Below, piece by piece: positions 1 through 8,713 of a stretch of DNA of 64,000 nucleotides. A program made the position numbers and the translations under genes. Source of the DNA: a virus; the IMG/VR virus record IMGVR_UViG_3300044213_000170, positions 62,001 through 126,000 of that record; one strand, 5' to 3'. The notes beneath the pieces are model-generated. The model was not told where the DNA came from. It saw only the letters and a list, made by a program, of their open reading frames with translations, and searched no databases. Position 1 is the stretch's first letter. The number at the start of each line of letters is the position of its first letter.

Positions 1-4
1 ATAG

Positions 5-373
5 TCAAGCGATTCGGCGAAACACGGTATGTAATACTAAACTGGCACTGTCAAAATTTGATTCCATATGGGGCAAATTTGCAAAACCATATGCAATGGC
101 GCCCATGTCTCTATAATAAGTATCACTGGGCCACCGTCTTTTCTTTAACGGATAACTGTTTATAAGTAAACACTCATCGCCTATATGTTGATAATTTCCG
201 CCGGTTAAGAGCTGGATTGCGATGGCTTCTTCATCAATTTTTAGTTCAACAAAGTTTTTAGCAAGTAAATAGACAACATACTGTTCAACCGTATCGTCTA
301 AGTATGTATTTGCTATACTTTCACTTTCCATTATAAGATCATACGAAGCTGTTAGGAAATTTTGCCAACTCAT
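5..373 (-). CDS. hypothetical protein, 122 aa
   Basis: I do not recognise this protein. It is complete, acidic and soluble-looking, with no signal peptide or membrane segment, and has a Trp- and Tyr-rich middle (KKRRWPSDTYYRDMG). It lies 18 bases downstream of the glycosyltransferase-like gene on the same strand, so it is probably the last gene of the surface-modification run. Function unknown. Confidence 0.6.
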   Translation of the reverse strand: MSWQNFLTASYDLIMESESIANTYLDDTVEQYVVYLLAKNFVELKIDEEAIAIQLLTGGNYQHIGDECLLINSYPLKKRRWPSDTYYRDMGAIAYGFANLPHMESNFDSASLVLHTVFRRIA

Positions 374-391
374 ACAATTATTTAGTAGCTG

Positions 392-1123
392 TCACAATAA
401 ACCAATTTGGCCGGCAACTTGTTGCATCAACGCCAATCTTTGTTGGGCACCGCGACTACTGTGCCAATGAATAATATTGGCATCGCTAAACGCACATCGG
501 TTCCATTGATCTGCGTAATGCTCGCCGCCGGGTAACATAAATGCTTGATAGGCCAGTGCAGGTCTAATCATAGCTGCTGGCGGAATTTGTTGATGCCACG
601 CCATAGTGTTTAATATGATTTGTTCAGTATTCCAATCAGATAAATCCCAATCGTGTGCCATGGCCAGTCCAATGTCCCAAGTTTCTTTTTTCATCGACGC
701 TGGAAAATACCTAACACCCGCATTTAAAAAAATATCAAATGATTTATTATAACGATTGGGTGCTTGAAAAACAGGAGGGTCTGTTATGTTAAACATGGAA
801 AAATAATCAAACTTTCCAAATATCTCTGTGTGAGTTATCATTAACGTATCGGGATCAGTATATAAAATATTACAAGGTTCGCTGGACCATAAATCGTAAA
901 TTTTAAAGAAAGTTTCTTTTAATGCTTGATGTATATTGTCGGTTTTGCCGCCGTAAAACACCAATTCCCAATCATCTTTAAGACATACTCGATGACTTAA
1001 AATGGATAAGTCGTGCATTTCTTGATACACAGGAAATATATTGTTTTCTCCGCTGCGATCAATATCAGGGCTCCATTTCGGGTCTACGACTTCGAATAAT
1101 GATTTAACTAAATAATTCTTCAT
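392..1123 (-). CDS. putative GT-A type glycosyltransferase
   Basis: 243 aa. A DPD triplet (YTDPDTLM, about residue 89) after a hydrophobic stretch fits the metal- and nucleotide-sugar-binding DxD motif of GT-A enzymes. Further GT8-like features are NAGVRYFP (about 133), WNTEQIILN (about 165) and a C-terminal IIHWHSSRG resembling the histidine-containing end of such folds. It would transfer a sugar to a phage or host surface glycan; donor and acceptor cannot be read from sequence. The start overlaps the end of the FkbM methyltransferase gene by 20 bases, so the two are probably co-translated. Family assignment is inferred from motifs only. Confidence 0.55.
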   Translation of the reverse strand: MKNYLVKSLFEVVDPKWSPDIDRSGENNIFPVYQEMHDLSILSHRVCLKDDWELVFYGGKTDNIHQALKETFFKIYDLWSSEPCNILYTDPDTLMITHTEIFGKFDYFSMFNITDPPVFQAPNRYNKSFDIFLNAGVRYFPASMKKETWDIGLAMAHDWDLSDWNTEQIILNTMAWHQQIPPAAMIRPALAYQAFMLPGGEHYADQWNRCAFSDANIIHWHSSRGAQQRLALMQQVAGQIGLL

Positions 1124-1862
1124 ATATACGGGTCATTGATTTATGAATAGCGATACAAGCATCATCGTGCCTATGTAATGTGTAGCCCAAGTCTATTAGA
1201 TAGGTTTTAAGTTTCTCGGCATTATCATCCCACCAACGATTATAACTCCATAATTCGTAAACTATCGGTGGATAATCATTTCCGGCAATGGTATTAATAG
1301 CACCGTCTAATACGTGTTGCTCTAGCCCTTCGACATCTAGTTTAATTGCACGAATTCGGCCCTTGAGTCCTAATGAATCTAAGGTCTTGACTTCTACTTC
1401 AGCCATTTGTCCATACCCTTGTGCAATGTCAGACTGATCCTGAACATATGAATTTAAACTGAATGCACCTATATTGGTGGCGGTATCATAATCGGGCAAT
1501 CGAATCGATATTGTCTTGATTACATTACTCAGACCGTATGGATGTACTTGTATGTTAGTGATGTTATTTGATGTGATATTTTCGTTAATTATCGACACCA
1601 TGTGAGGTTGTACTTCAAAAGCGTGGAATTGATATTTTTTATATTTTACGGCCAAAGGTAAGGATACAGATGCCATATTAGCACCCACATCTAAAAAAAC
1701 CCCGTCGTTGAACTTTGACAACAGATAATCTAATATATCAACCACATACCATTCATATTCTCCGGTACGCAGTAATTGTTGACTGATAAGATCATCGGGA
1801 TGATGGATATTCATTAAACCGTGACGAGTTTTAACCAGTAAAGGCAGATTATTTGTATTCAT
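1104..1862 (-). CDS. FkbM-family SAM-dependent methyltransferase
   Basis: 252 aa. Motif I of the Rossmann methyltransferase fold is FLDVGANMASVSLPLA (about residue 56), followed by FHAFEVQPHM, the acidic end of strand 2 that binds the SAM ribose, and IKLDVEGLEQHVLDGA (about 174), a hallmark FkbM motif. FkbM enzymes O-methylate sugars or other small hydroxyl groups; with glycosyltransferase and acyltransferase neighbours the likely substrate is a surface glycan. It overlaps both neighbours by 14-20 bases, indicating translational coupling. Confidence 0.8.
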   Translation of the reverse strand: MNTNNLPLLVKTRHGLMNIHHPDDLISQQLLRTGEYEWYVVDILDYLLSKFNDGVFLDVGANMASVSLPLAVKYKKYQFHAFEVQPHMVSIINENITSNNITNIQVHPYGLSNVIKTISIRLPDYDTATNIGAFSLNSYVQDQSDIAQGYGQMAEVEVKTLDSLGLKGRIRAIKLDVEGLEQHVLDGAINTIAGNDYPPIVYELWSYNRWWDDNAEKLKTYLIDLGYTLHRHDDACIAIHKSMTRIYEELFS

Positions 1863-2286
1863 AATTTACACTTGTTTCGTTGATGCGATAAATGGTAGCA
1901 CCATTTTTCAAATGGAATCTACGAGCCAATTCTGTCGGTGGACTTAATGTTACAAATTGTTTTACTCCGGGCATTTCAGATTTAATTTGTAATAAAACTT
2001 TCCTAAGTAATTCTTGTCCGGCACCTTTGGTGTAACTCCATATAGTGTAAAATACCATAGTGTCTAAATCAATCGACGGATTCAACAGATCGTCTTCATT
2101 AGACGGAACCCCGTGACACAACTTTGTACACACCATTGCTTTAACTTGATTATCATCGTCATCAAGTAATGCATAAACAAAGCGGTCAATGCCAAATCGG
2201 AATTCATGAGGTATATGCGGCCTTACTGGGTCCTCGTTGAGATGTTTTGATAACGGATCATCTATTCCGGTCAAAGTGTAAATCAT
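1849..2286 (-). CDS. GNAT-like acetyltransferase
   Basis: 145 aa. The C-terminal half has the pattern GAGQELLRKVLLQI (about residue 89), like the GNAT acetyl-CoA pyrophosphate loop and helix, then a strand VKQFVTLSPP and a late ARRFHLKNGATIYR segment typical of GNAT C-termini. The N-terminal half contains the mixed strands expected. Substrate unknown; it may act on the same glycan as its neighbours. Overlaps the FkbM gene by 14 bases. Assignment is motif-based and moderate. Confidence 0.5.
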   Translation of the reverse strand: MIYTLTGIDDPLSKHLNEDPVRPHIPHEFRFGIDRFVYALLDDDDNQVKAMVCTKLCHGVPSNEDDLLNPSIDLDTMVFYTIWSYTKGAGQELLRKVLLQIKSEMPGVKQFVTLSPPTELARRFHLKNGATIYRINETSVNYEYK

Positions 2287-2329
2287 AATTTATTTTACTG
2301 TTAATAAAGTCAAATGTCAACCTTGCAAC

Positions 2330-3076
2330 TTACGATTTAGTTGCCATTAGTTTTTTGATTAACCATACACTATAATCGTTTATGTTGCCCGAGCCGTAAT
2401 CATACAATCCAGGAGTGTCATGATGGTTTTTATGTAAAAATACCGGGTTGATAAATCTAGCTGCCCACGATACATTGACTGGAATAGGCACATTATCCGG
2501 TCCGAATGTATGCCCGAAACTATTTAATAAACATAACTTATGGAAGTTCAGAATAGCGCCCAACAACACAGAAATAAAAATAAAATTCGATAAGGCAAAC
2601 AATATACCAAAGAAAGTCACTGGTATTATGGAATTATACTTTCTCAGATTTTTCATCCATTTGTACTCTCTTGCCAAATCCTTAACTATAAATGCGTTAC
2701 TTGAACTTGAGTGATCGTCTAAGAACCAGCCGTAATATGCATACCATCGGCCGTTTTTTAATGTATGGGGATCTCGATCTGTGTCACTAAACTTGTGATT
2801 CGTTCTGTGAGTTGCTACCCAAGATACCGGGTCCCCCACTAAGGAACATAAATTAATTGCTGTTACTAACGGTGTAACCCACGGTTTAGGTGTAAATGCT
2901 TTATGACTCAACATCTTATGATAGCCCGCACTGCTAGCGAAATCACAAATAAAAAATACCATCACAGCACTTAATATAACATAAAAATTAATGTCGATGA
3001 ATATTAATCCCAATATCAATGCTAAATGCATTAATGGGATTATAAACTTGTAAAGATAGCTGGGTTTGTATTTCAT
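2330..3076 (-). CDS. fatty-acid desaturase (membrane di-iron), copy 1
   Basis: 248 aa integral membrane protein of the acyl-CoA/acyl-lipid desaturase superfamily. Histidine boxes: HKMLSH (HX4H, about residue 53), HRTNHKFSDTDRDPH (about 90, a variant of HX2-3HH lacking the double His) and HKNHHD (HX2HH, about 216). Hydrophobic segments near 10-45 and 150-185 flank the boxes. Such enzymes use O2 and a di-iron centre to put double bonds into membrane acyl chains. Its ATG overlaps the stop of desaturase 2 by 4 bases. It is the last gene of a four-gene coupled operon. The altered second box may change activity. Confidence 0.85.
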   Translation of the reverse strand: MKYKPSYLYKFIIPLMHLALILGLIFIDINFYVILSAVMVFFICDFASSAGYHKMLSHKAFTPKPWVTPLVTAINLCSLVGDPVSWVATHRTNHKFSDTDRDPHTLKNGRWYAYYGWFLDDHSSSSNAFIVKDLAREYKWMKNLRKYNSIIPVTFFGILFALSNFIFISVLLGAILNFHKLCLLNSFGHTFGPDNVPIPVNVSWAARFINPVFLHKNHHDTPGLYDYGSGNINDYSVWLIKKLMATKS

Positions 3077-3792
3077 TTTTTTAATAGGTTGACTAGTATG
3101 TTTCCGGCGTCTAACATATAAAATTTATCACCGAAAACAGGATCTGTAGGCTTGTCATGATGTTTGTCATGAATCCATTCTCCGCCTAGCGGCAATATAT
3201 ATTCCATATACCATTTGTTAGTTGCACCGGTCGAATTGTGACTAAATGTGCGATGAATGCCTTCTACTAGATGTAAAGTAAACCAAGGAACTAGTAACAT
3301 CCATACTGTCAATTTAAAATTAATAAGAGTTAATAGCACCAGCGGAATTAAAGTAAACAACACAGCATTTCTTCTTACCATATCATGACGATCATTATAA
3401 AACCATTTAGCATTCGCTGCATAGCGCAAACTAGTAGGATTTTTATAAAACGCTGTCAGAATTCCTTTAAGGCCTTTGATGTGGGTGTCCCGGTCAGTAT
3501 CTGCGTGTGCATGGTGTGCGGTATGTAAAAAACTCCAGCTAATCGGACAAGCAAATCCATAAATCATGGGAAATAGCGAAAACCAAAACATAGTATTTGG
3601 ATTGGCATCAAATGCCCTGTGGCAAAAATATCTATGAGTAACTGCACTGAAAATACTAATTGTAATAACGTGAATAATTACGGATACCAGAAACCAGTTC
3701 CACTCCCATATAAACAAGCTGTATAAAAATCCTAAGGCAGATACCCAATATAGTGCGGTGGCTTTTTTATTATCTAATGTAAACATATTCAC
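3073..3792 (-). CDS. fatty-acid desaturase (membrane di-iron), copy 2
   Basis: 239 aa. All three canonical histidine boxes are visible: HRYFCH (HX4H, about residue 53), HTAHHAHADTDRDTH (HX2HH, about 89) and HDKHHD (HX2HH, about 208), with paired hydrophobic segments around 12-45 and 140-165. The DTDRD spacing after box 2 is that of delta-9 type acyl desaturases. It is coupled by 4-base overlaps to the NeuD-like gene upstream and desaturase 1 downstream. It is clearly diverged from the other two copies, so this is not a recent tandem duplication. Confidence 0.9.
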   Translation of the reverse strand: MNMFTLDNKKATALYWVSALGFLYSLFIWEWNWFLVSVIIHVITISIFSAVTHRYFCHRAFDANPNTMFWFSLFPMIYGFACPISWSFLHTAHHAHADTDRDTHIKGLKGILTAFYKNPTSLRYAANAKWFYNDRHDMVRRNAVLFTLIPLVLLTLINFKLTVWMLLVPWFTLHLVEGIHRTFSHNSTGATNKWYMEYILPLGGEWIHDKHHDKPTDPVFGDKFYMLDAGNILVNLLKK

Positions 3793-4502
3793 TCCTTAAT
3801 AACTTCACTTCTGTATACTTTTTTAGTCGGTGTTACTGCGCTGATTATTTCCATAGTATCGACTGTACGCATAACTGTCAACCCGGGATGTATTAAACAT
3901 CCTTGTTTTAAAATCAAATCGTTTTTACTATTGCTGGGTTTTAATACTCTACTGCCTATTCCAACATAGACGTCGTCTTCAAGTGTGATAAAAGATGCTA
4001 CGATAACGCCTCGTTGAAGTACAATATTATTACCGTAATTGCTGTGGTGACCTAATATTGTTCCTGCTTGAAATGCACAATAATTTCCTATTTTGGTGTA
4101 TGCCGACAATATAGAATTAATACCAAAAAAATTACCTTTGCCGATAGTAGTAGCGCGGTTACTTAAATTAGCACTAGGATGTATAAGGTTAATGACGTTT
4201 AACGAATATTGTTCTGCAAGAGCAATGAAATTTTTTCGTTTATCGGCATCTCTATCCATCCCATACACCCAATTACTGCCAACGAACCAATTGTAATTGT
4301 CTTTTTCTTTTTCAAAATCAAAAGTTTTTTCGGAATATTTAACAGGAATGCCACTGATTGCATCAGTATTACCATAATAATCGCTATCCATTATAGCTGC
4401 AGATACTCCTCCCAATTCTTCGTATAAATCTGCATATAAAAATATTGCAGTATTAGATCCCATTAATATTAACGGTTTTGAAAAATCAATTTTATTGTTC
4501 AT
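3789..4502 (-). CDS. NeuD-family sugar O-/N-acyltransferase (left-handed beta helix)
   Basis: 237 aa. The N-terminal part looks like the small Rossmann-like domain of NeuD/PglD-type acyltransferases (LILMGSNTAIFLYADLYEEL). From about residue 100 the sequence has hexapeptide-type repeats (LSNRATTIGKGNFFG, IGNYCAFQAGTILGHHSNYG) that form a left-handed beta helix, and a catalytic His is plausible in LGHHSNYG. It would acetylate a sugar amine or hydroxyl. Its position between desaturase genes, with 4-base ATGA overlaps on both sides, means it is translated with them. Whether it acts on lipid or sugar is open. Confidence 0.75.
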   Translation of the reverse strand: MNNKIDFSKPLILMGSNTAIFLYADLYEELGGVSAAIMDSDYYGNTDAISGIPVKYSEKTFDFEKEKDNYNWFVGSNWVYGMDRDADKRKNFIALAEQYSLNVINLIHPSANLSNRATTIGKGNFFGINSILSAYTKIGNYCAFQAGTILGHHSNYGNNIVLQRGVIVASFITLEDDVYVGIGSRVLKPSNSKNDLILKQGCLIHPGLTVMRTVDTMEIISAVTPTKKVYRSEVIKE

Positions 4503-5305
4503 GGCCGGCTCCTGTCATGAATCTTTGTAGCCAGTAAAGGAATTAAATATTTTGCAATGTCAAATTCGTACCATCGTTCGCTATCATGAAATCTACCTGG
4601 CGCATGGTGATGATTATTTTGTAGTGCTCCACTGCCTTGCCAGAATATCCAGCTCAACCACCAAATATTAGTACTATGATCGCCGTTGTCATAACGTTGA
4701 CTACCTATTCTGTGGGCAGCAGAATTTGTAATACAAGTGAAGTGCCATCCTATAAACCCGGCCAAGCCCATACTAAAAATTAAAATTCTGAAATCTATTA
4801 GAGCTAAAATTATAGCCAAACCCCACCAAATAGATATTTTGTATTTTTCTAATCTCGGATAAAATTTATCTTTCAGCAAGTGACGGGTGGCCATTAATAC
4901 TGGACTGCTTATTTTTATAGTGGAAAGATACCAACCCAAGTATGCGTGAAAAAATCCTTTTGTAGGAGTATGAAAATCTTTGTCAGTATCACTAAAAGCA
5001 TGATGTATGATGTGAATACTAGCGAATCCCATAGGGCTACCGAAACCACCCATCAATGCCATAATGCTAAAAAATTTTGCAACTAGCGGATGGCATTCGA
5101 ACGTTTTATGTGCAAAGTATCTATGTAAAAAAATGCCTTCGCCTATTACATAAAATAAGAGCCAAGAAACAAAGGTCAATAGTAACCAGTAATAGCTTGC
5201 AGTATAATAAAGATATACAATCGACGATATGGCCAGTATATGTTGCGGAACTATTACTAAAAGAAAAAATCTCAATAAGGATGTGGTGTTTGAATTATGT
5301 GACAT
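4499..5305 (-). CDS. fatty-acid desaturase (membrane di-iron), copy 3
   Basis: 268 aa, first gene of the four-gene operon. Histidine boxes: HRYFAH (HX4H, about residue 61), HIIHHAFSDTDKDFH (HX2HH, about 97) and QNNHHH (QX2HH, about 225). The first ~45 residues are strongly hydrophobic (two helices) and a second pair lies near 160-190. Expected role: oxygen-dependent introduction of a double bond into acyl chains in the inner membrane. The UGA stop overlaps the next ATG, which also shows that UGA acts as a stop in this genome. Confidence 0.9.
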   Translation of the reverse strand: MSHNSNTTSLLRFFLLVIVPQHILAISSIVYLYYTASYYWLLLTFVSWLLFYVIGEGIFLHRYFAHKTFECHPLVAKFFSIMALMGGFGSPMGFASIHIIHHAFSDTDKDFHTPTKGFFHAYLGWYLSTIKISSPVLMATRHLLKDKFYPRLEKYKISIWWGLAIILALIDFRILIFSMGLAGFIGWHFTCITNSAAHRIGSQRYDNGDHSTNIWWLSWIFWQGSGALQNNHHHAPGRFHDSERWYEFDIAKYLIPLLATKIHDRSRP

Positions 5306-5559
5306 GTCATGAAAAATCTAATTAGTTATTTTACTATGAGTTATCAGAGATGTCAATTCTCTGCATACGGTCGGCGTTCCAAGCATATGTATGTTGGTAA
5401 AAAGGTCACTACCTTAGGCGTCAAATTAAACCCGACGTCGATTCGATTAATCGGCGCTACTGCAATATTATTTAGCAAATGTCTGTTTTTTAGAAAAGAT
5501 TCAGACTTTTAATCATTATATCATATTAGATAACATAATATCATGATATAAATATTTTT

Positions 5560-5724
5560 GTGAAAAGATACAGTAATTTAACCCCGCAGGGTCTACATTT
5601 TCACTTATCACTGAGTGATACTGGTGTTTGTTGTATCATCGTTTATGATGTGTTTGGCGATGATACCGTAATACGATTTTTTACCAGTTCAGTAGATGCA
5701 CTTAGATTTGTCAACAATCTCTGA
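5560..5724 (+). CDS. small hypothetical protein (GTG start), 54 aa
   Basis: An open frame from GTG to TGA reads MKRYSNLTPQGLHFHLSLSD and ends in SSVDALRFVNNL. It has the alternating character of a small globular domain rather than a random shadow frame. It is convergent with the minus-strand gene at 5711 and overlaps it by 14 bases. No good ribosome-binding site precedes the GTG. Function unknown. Confidence 0.35.
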   Translation: MKRYSNLTPQGLHFHLSLSDTGVCCIIVYDVFGDDTVIRFFTSSVDALRFVNNL

Positions 5725-6195
5725 CCCAGCTGCCGGTGTCTTTATAACTATATTCAAAACTATAATCTGGCCAAGCATAAGATACCCAAGATTGCTCAGA
5801 TGTCTGATTAAATTTAAAATCAAAATCTGCGTCCCAATTACCTTCGGGATCTATATTAAAACTAAGAACAGCATTTAGATCACAAGCCAAACGATGACCT
5901 AGTTCGTGCATATCAAATGTCGGCTCGTAAGTAATAGACATCTTATAAGGATCGATTGCTCTCCATAGAGTTCTGAATAACGGCCAAACTTCATTCATTA
6001 CGCTATTGGCAAATTCTCCCCGATCAGAATTGATTATGTTATAGTTAAATTCTTTTGCGGGCGTGGCTTGGCTAACGTTGCCATAGATCGGGCCATAACC
6101 CAATCTTTACTTTCACTGGATGTATCTGCTGGGATTGGTAATGTTTCGATTGCTTTCTTTTCGACTATAGGAATCGATTTATTAAATTTTTGCAT
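5711..6195 (-). CDS. hypothetical protein with a broken reading frame
   Basis: Two overlapping frames look like one protein split by a frameshift. The upstream frame (ATG at 6195, MQKFNKSIPIVEKKAIETLP) runs to a TAA at 6034-6036. The downstream frame is open from 6106 to 5711 but has only a TTG start; it reads LGYGPIYGNVSQATPAKEFN and continues for 130 aa. A -1 shift anywhere between 6106 and 6036 joins them. I see no canonical slippery heptamer there, so an indel or sequencing error is likelier than programmed frameshifting. Family not recognised. Confidence 0.4.
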
Positions 6196-6325
6196 AGCGA
6201 ATTTTAAGCGATAGTTTTTTTGTGACAGGATTACTATCAACCCCGAACATACAGCCCATCCCGCGTTTCGTATGTTGCGGAAGCAGAAATTCTATTCTAA
6301 TAGAGGTGCGGGTCTGCTCTTGTAT

Positions 6326-6931
6326 TTACATTGTAGGACCGTTACCGTTACGGAAACCGACTTCGCCGCCTTCTTCTCGAATACGTTTAATAACATCTTC
6401 AAATAAGATAGGTGCAAAGTCTGGAAGTTGTTCTACGCAAACACAATGGTAACGAACATCGTTCTCATCGCTGTACAAAATTTCTCCAGTCCTGGCATCA
6501 ACACCGCGAGCCCGCTTAACACGATTTGCGTGTAAGTGCCCGTGAATGTTGGTGCCAAACCGACCTAAGCTATCACTGTGTACAGGAATATGGCTTAAGA
6601 TCATACCGTCCATAACGTGGTAAGCACGAAGTTCACGGAAGTATTGCCTGTACTCGTCATCCTTAAAGATGTCGTGGTTACCACGGATTAAAACTTTGTC
6701 GCCGTTTAAGCGGGCTAATGTACTCATGGCCTTACGGTTGATAACAACGTCACCTAAGTGATAGACCTTGTCTGTGGGCTTGACTCTTTCGTTCCAAGCC
6801 TTGACCATAGCCTCATCCATCTCGGCAGGATCAGTCCAAGGACGTAATTTTGTAACACCGTCGTTACGTGTGAAGCGACATACACCTGCGTGACCAAAGT
6901 GTGTGTCGCTTACTAAAAATACACTAGGCAT
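6326..6931 (-). CDS. calcineurin-like metallophosphoesterase
   Basis: 201 aa. Ordered metal-binding motifs of the family are present: SDTHFGH (D-x-H, residue 8), YHLGDVV (GD, about 58), IRGNHD (GNH[D/E], about 83), LSHIPVH (about 112) and NIHGHLH (GHxH, about 128). Short phage and bacterial members hydrolyse phosphodiesters or phosphomonoesters of nucleotides with two metals. Complete for the family. Located among small early-type genes. Exact substrate unknown. Confidence 0.9.
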   Translation of the reverse strand: MPSVFLVSDTHFGHAGVCRFTRNDGVTKLRPWTDPAEMDEAMVKAWNERVKPTDKVYHLGDVVINRKAMSTLARLNGDKVLIRGNHDIFKDDEYRQYFRELRAYHVMDGMILSHIPVHSDSLGRFGTNIHGHLHANRVKRARGVDARTGEILYSDENDVRYHCVCVEQLPDFAPILFEDVIKRIREEGGEVGFRNGNGPTM

Positions 6932-6957
6932 ATTCGTTTCCTTTATCTTTAACCAGT

Positions 6958-7224
6958 TTATCGCTTCACAGGCTTGATGCCATCAAACCCCCAATCATCA
7001 AGTGCTTGATTGTAGTGCCAGTTTTCGCCAAACTCATCATCTTCGTAGTAGACATGTTCACTGTTGCCAGCACGATCCACATCGTTTTTATCGTAGCCGT
7101 AACTGTCGTATCCTTCAGGATCGTATTGGTGGTAAGTAACTTCATTTTCACCAGTATACTTGCGCCACCAATCTTGATCCTTCATGTATGCGGCAGTAAC
7201 AGTAGGGCTATACTTTCCACGCAT
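6958..7224 (-). CDS. hypothetical acidic protein, 88 aa
   Basis: Very acidic and Tyr-rich (DPEGYDSYGYDKNDVD, YYEDDEFGENWHYN). I chose the ATG at 7224 (MRGKYSPTVTAAYMKDQDWW) because a GAGG ribosome-binding site sits just upstream; a longer TTG form starting at 7242 would overlap the preceding gene. No recognised domain. Confidence 0.6.
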   Translation of the reverse strand: MRGKYSPTVTAAYMKDQDWWRKYTGENEVTYHQYDPEGYDSYGYDKNDVDRAGNSEHVYYEDDEFGENWHYNQALDDWGFDGIKPVKR

Positions 7225-7231
7225 TTTATCC

Positions 7232-7594
7232 TCACTTATCAAAATAGCTTTTGTCGGCGAACTTCTTTTTCAAGCGTTCGTATTCTTTGCGCTCTTTTTC
7301 TTCTTTAGTTGCCTTCCATTCTTTAGCCTTTGCTTTGGCTTTCTTTTCTTCGGCCATACGCTTGGCAAACTCTTTGTCAGTTTCAAGACGGCGTTCCCGC
7401 AACTTCAGTTCTTTGCCACCATCGTATCCATAACTCGTAACATTAAAGTAAATGTCACGGCCTTCATATTCCTTTTTGAAACTTTCTGCAGCTTCGATTA
7501 CTTGATCGGGAGTCTTTCCATTAAGAATATCATCGAAGTCAACATATCCATCGACTCCGCCAACTTCAACATCTAAAATTTTACGCTTACTCAT
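7232..7594 (-). CDS. hypothetical protein with charged C-terminal coiled coil, 120 aa
   Basis: Residues 1-60 look globular (VDGYVDFDDILNGKTPDQVI). Residues 65-118 are dominated by Lys, Glu and Arg (KRMAEEKKAKAKAKEWKATK), predicting a long charged helix. Lies just downstream of the release-factor gene with a 14-base gap. Function unknown. Confidence 0.6.
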   Translation of the reverse strand: MSKRKILDVEVGGVDGYVDFDDILNGKTPDQVIEAAESFKKEYEGRDIYFNVTSYGYDGGKELKLRERRLETDKEFAKRMAEEKKAKAKAKEWKATKEEKERKEYERLKKKFADKSYFDK

Positions 7595-7608
7595 TTCCTA
7601 ACATCCTC

Positions 7609-8277
7609 TTACCAAAGTAATTCAAAATTACCCGCTAATACTTTTTTGGTACTAGCAGCCTTATCTGTTCTGTGATCCTTAACAACATCGTCTTGGAATC
7701 TGTAGGTGCGGATTTTGTCGCCCCGCATACCAGATCCGACTTGTTGCTTTCTATCACTTGCTATTGTATTATTATACTGCCTTTTTACCAAATTGTCAAC
7801 CGTTTCTAAGATAGTACTTTTTGCTTGGTCTAGGCTGTTTTGACGGCTACGGCATTGTGCTGTGGCTGTTATGCCCGTAGGGATATGAGTTATCCGGCAA
7901 CTGTTTTGGTGTTTGTTGCGATGTTGCCCGCCGGCACCCGTGCCCGAATACCATTCTATTTTTAGATCAGCATCCATCACCTTTATCTTTGGTGCGCTTT
8001 GGTCTATGACTGCCACGGTCACGGTGCTAGTATGGACTCGACCCTTTCGTTCCGTTGGAGGTATACGCTGTATGCGATGTCCCCCACACTCGTTTTCTAA
8101 GCCGGATAAATCAGTACCCTCGACAAGTATATGAACTTCGCCAAGATATTCATTTATCAGGCGGGTAGTTCAGCCCTTGCTGTGTGCGAATTTAATGTAG
8201 GCCTGTGCCAAGTCTTTAACAAATAACTTACTGTCCTCACCGCCTTCTGCGGCTCTGATCTCCAATGTGCGTTTCAT
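7609..8277 (-). CDS. class-I peptide chain release factor (RF1-like) with in-frame UGA at codon 36
   Basis: The gene reads MKRTLEIRAAEGGEDSKLF, then at codon 36 (8172-8170) a TGA replaces the Trp of the conserved YAxxxGW motif of class-I release factors (here AHSKG-UGA-TTRL), and continues in the same frame to a TAA at 7609 (222 codons). Domain 2 carries RIPPTERKGRVHTS; the PxT tripeptide (PPT) indicates RF1-type reading of UAA/UAG. The catalytic GGQ is in SGTGAGGQHRNKHQN. Domain 1 is absent, so the protein is short compared with cellular RF1 (about 360 aa). Its ATG overlaps the TAA of the upstream gene by one base, fixing the start. If UGA is not read through, only a 35-aa peptide forms; an internal GTG start at 8022 would give a 137-aa GGQ domain alone. 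Confidence 0.8.
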
Positions 8278-8504
8278 TATACTCTCTCCTTTTTAACGCG
8301 GCCTATTCGGCTTGCTTTGTTCCAATCGTATTTAACACCATCTGGGCAAAAACCGTCTTTAACAGAGTCTACTCCAAACTTACCAACAATTTCAAAGTTG
8401 TCACCGACAATTCTTACGAATTCGTTCATGTGCTTGGCAACATTCATTGCCTCATTCAAAGTTAAAACCTTTAAGGTTTCTTCCTTACCTATTATCTTAA
8501 ACAT
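8277..8504 (-). CDS. hypothetical protein, 75 aa
   Basis: Reads MFKIIGKEETLKVLTLNEAM and ends ASRIGRVKKERV. Both ends are fixed by one-base TAATG overlaps: with the coiled-coil protein upstream and with the release factor downstream. A longer frame from 8585 only adds sequence that shadows the upstream gene. Small alpha/beta domain of unknown function. Confidence 0.65.
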   Translation of the reverse strand: MFKIIGKEETLKVLTLNEAMNVAKHMNEFVRIVGDNFEIVGKFGVDSVKDGFCPDGVKYDWNKASRIGRVKKERV

Positions 8505-8713
8505 TACCAATAACTTCTTTCGTATTCGGTTAGGTTGTCTTCTTGAGTAGCAGCCTTCATTAGTTTTTGGAAATCCATTCTCCAACGGCGCTCGTACTCT
8601 ACCTGATGCTCTAATCTTTCTTTTTCTTGTTTTAAAGCTTCATTACATTTCTTGAACTTGTCTAATTCAGTTTCTAACCGTTTAATCTTCTTTTCTTCGG
8701 GTGTTTGTGCCAT
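8504..8713 (-). CDS. small coiled-coil protein, 69 aa
   Basis: Almost entirely heptad-like and charged (EEKKIKRLETELDKFKKCNE), predicting a single coiled coil, with a short aromatic C-terminus (EYERSYW). Its 5' end overlaps the upstream homing endonuclease by 32 bases and its TAA overlaps the next ATG by one base. Function unknown. Confidence 0.6.
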   Translation of the reverse strand: MAQTPEEKKIKRLETELDKFKKCNEALKQEKERLEHQVEYERRWRMDFQKLMKAATQEDNLTEYERSYW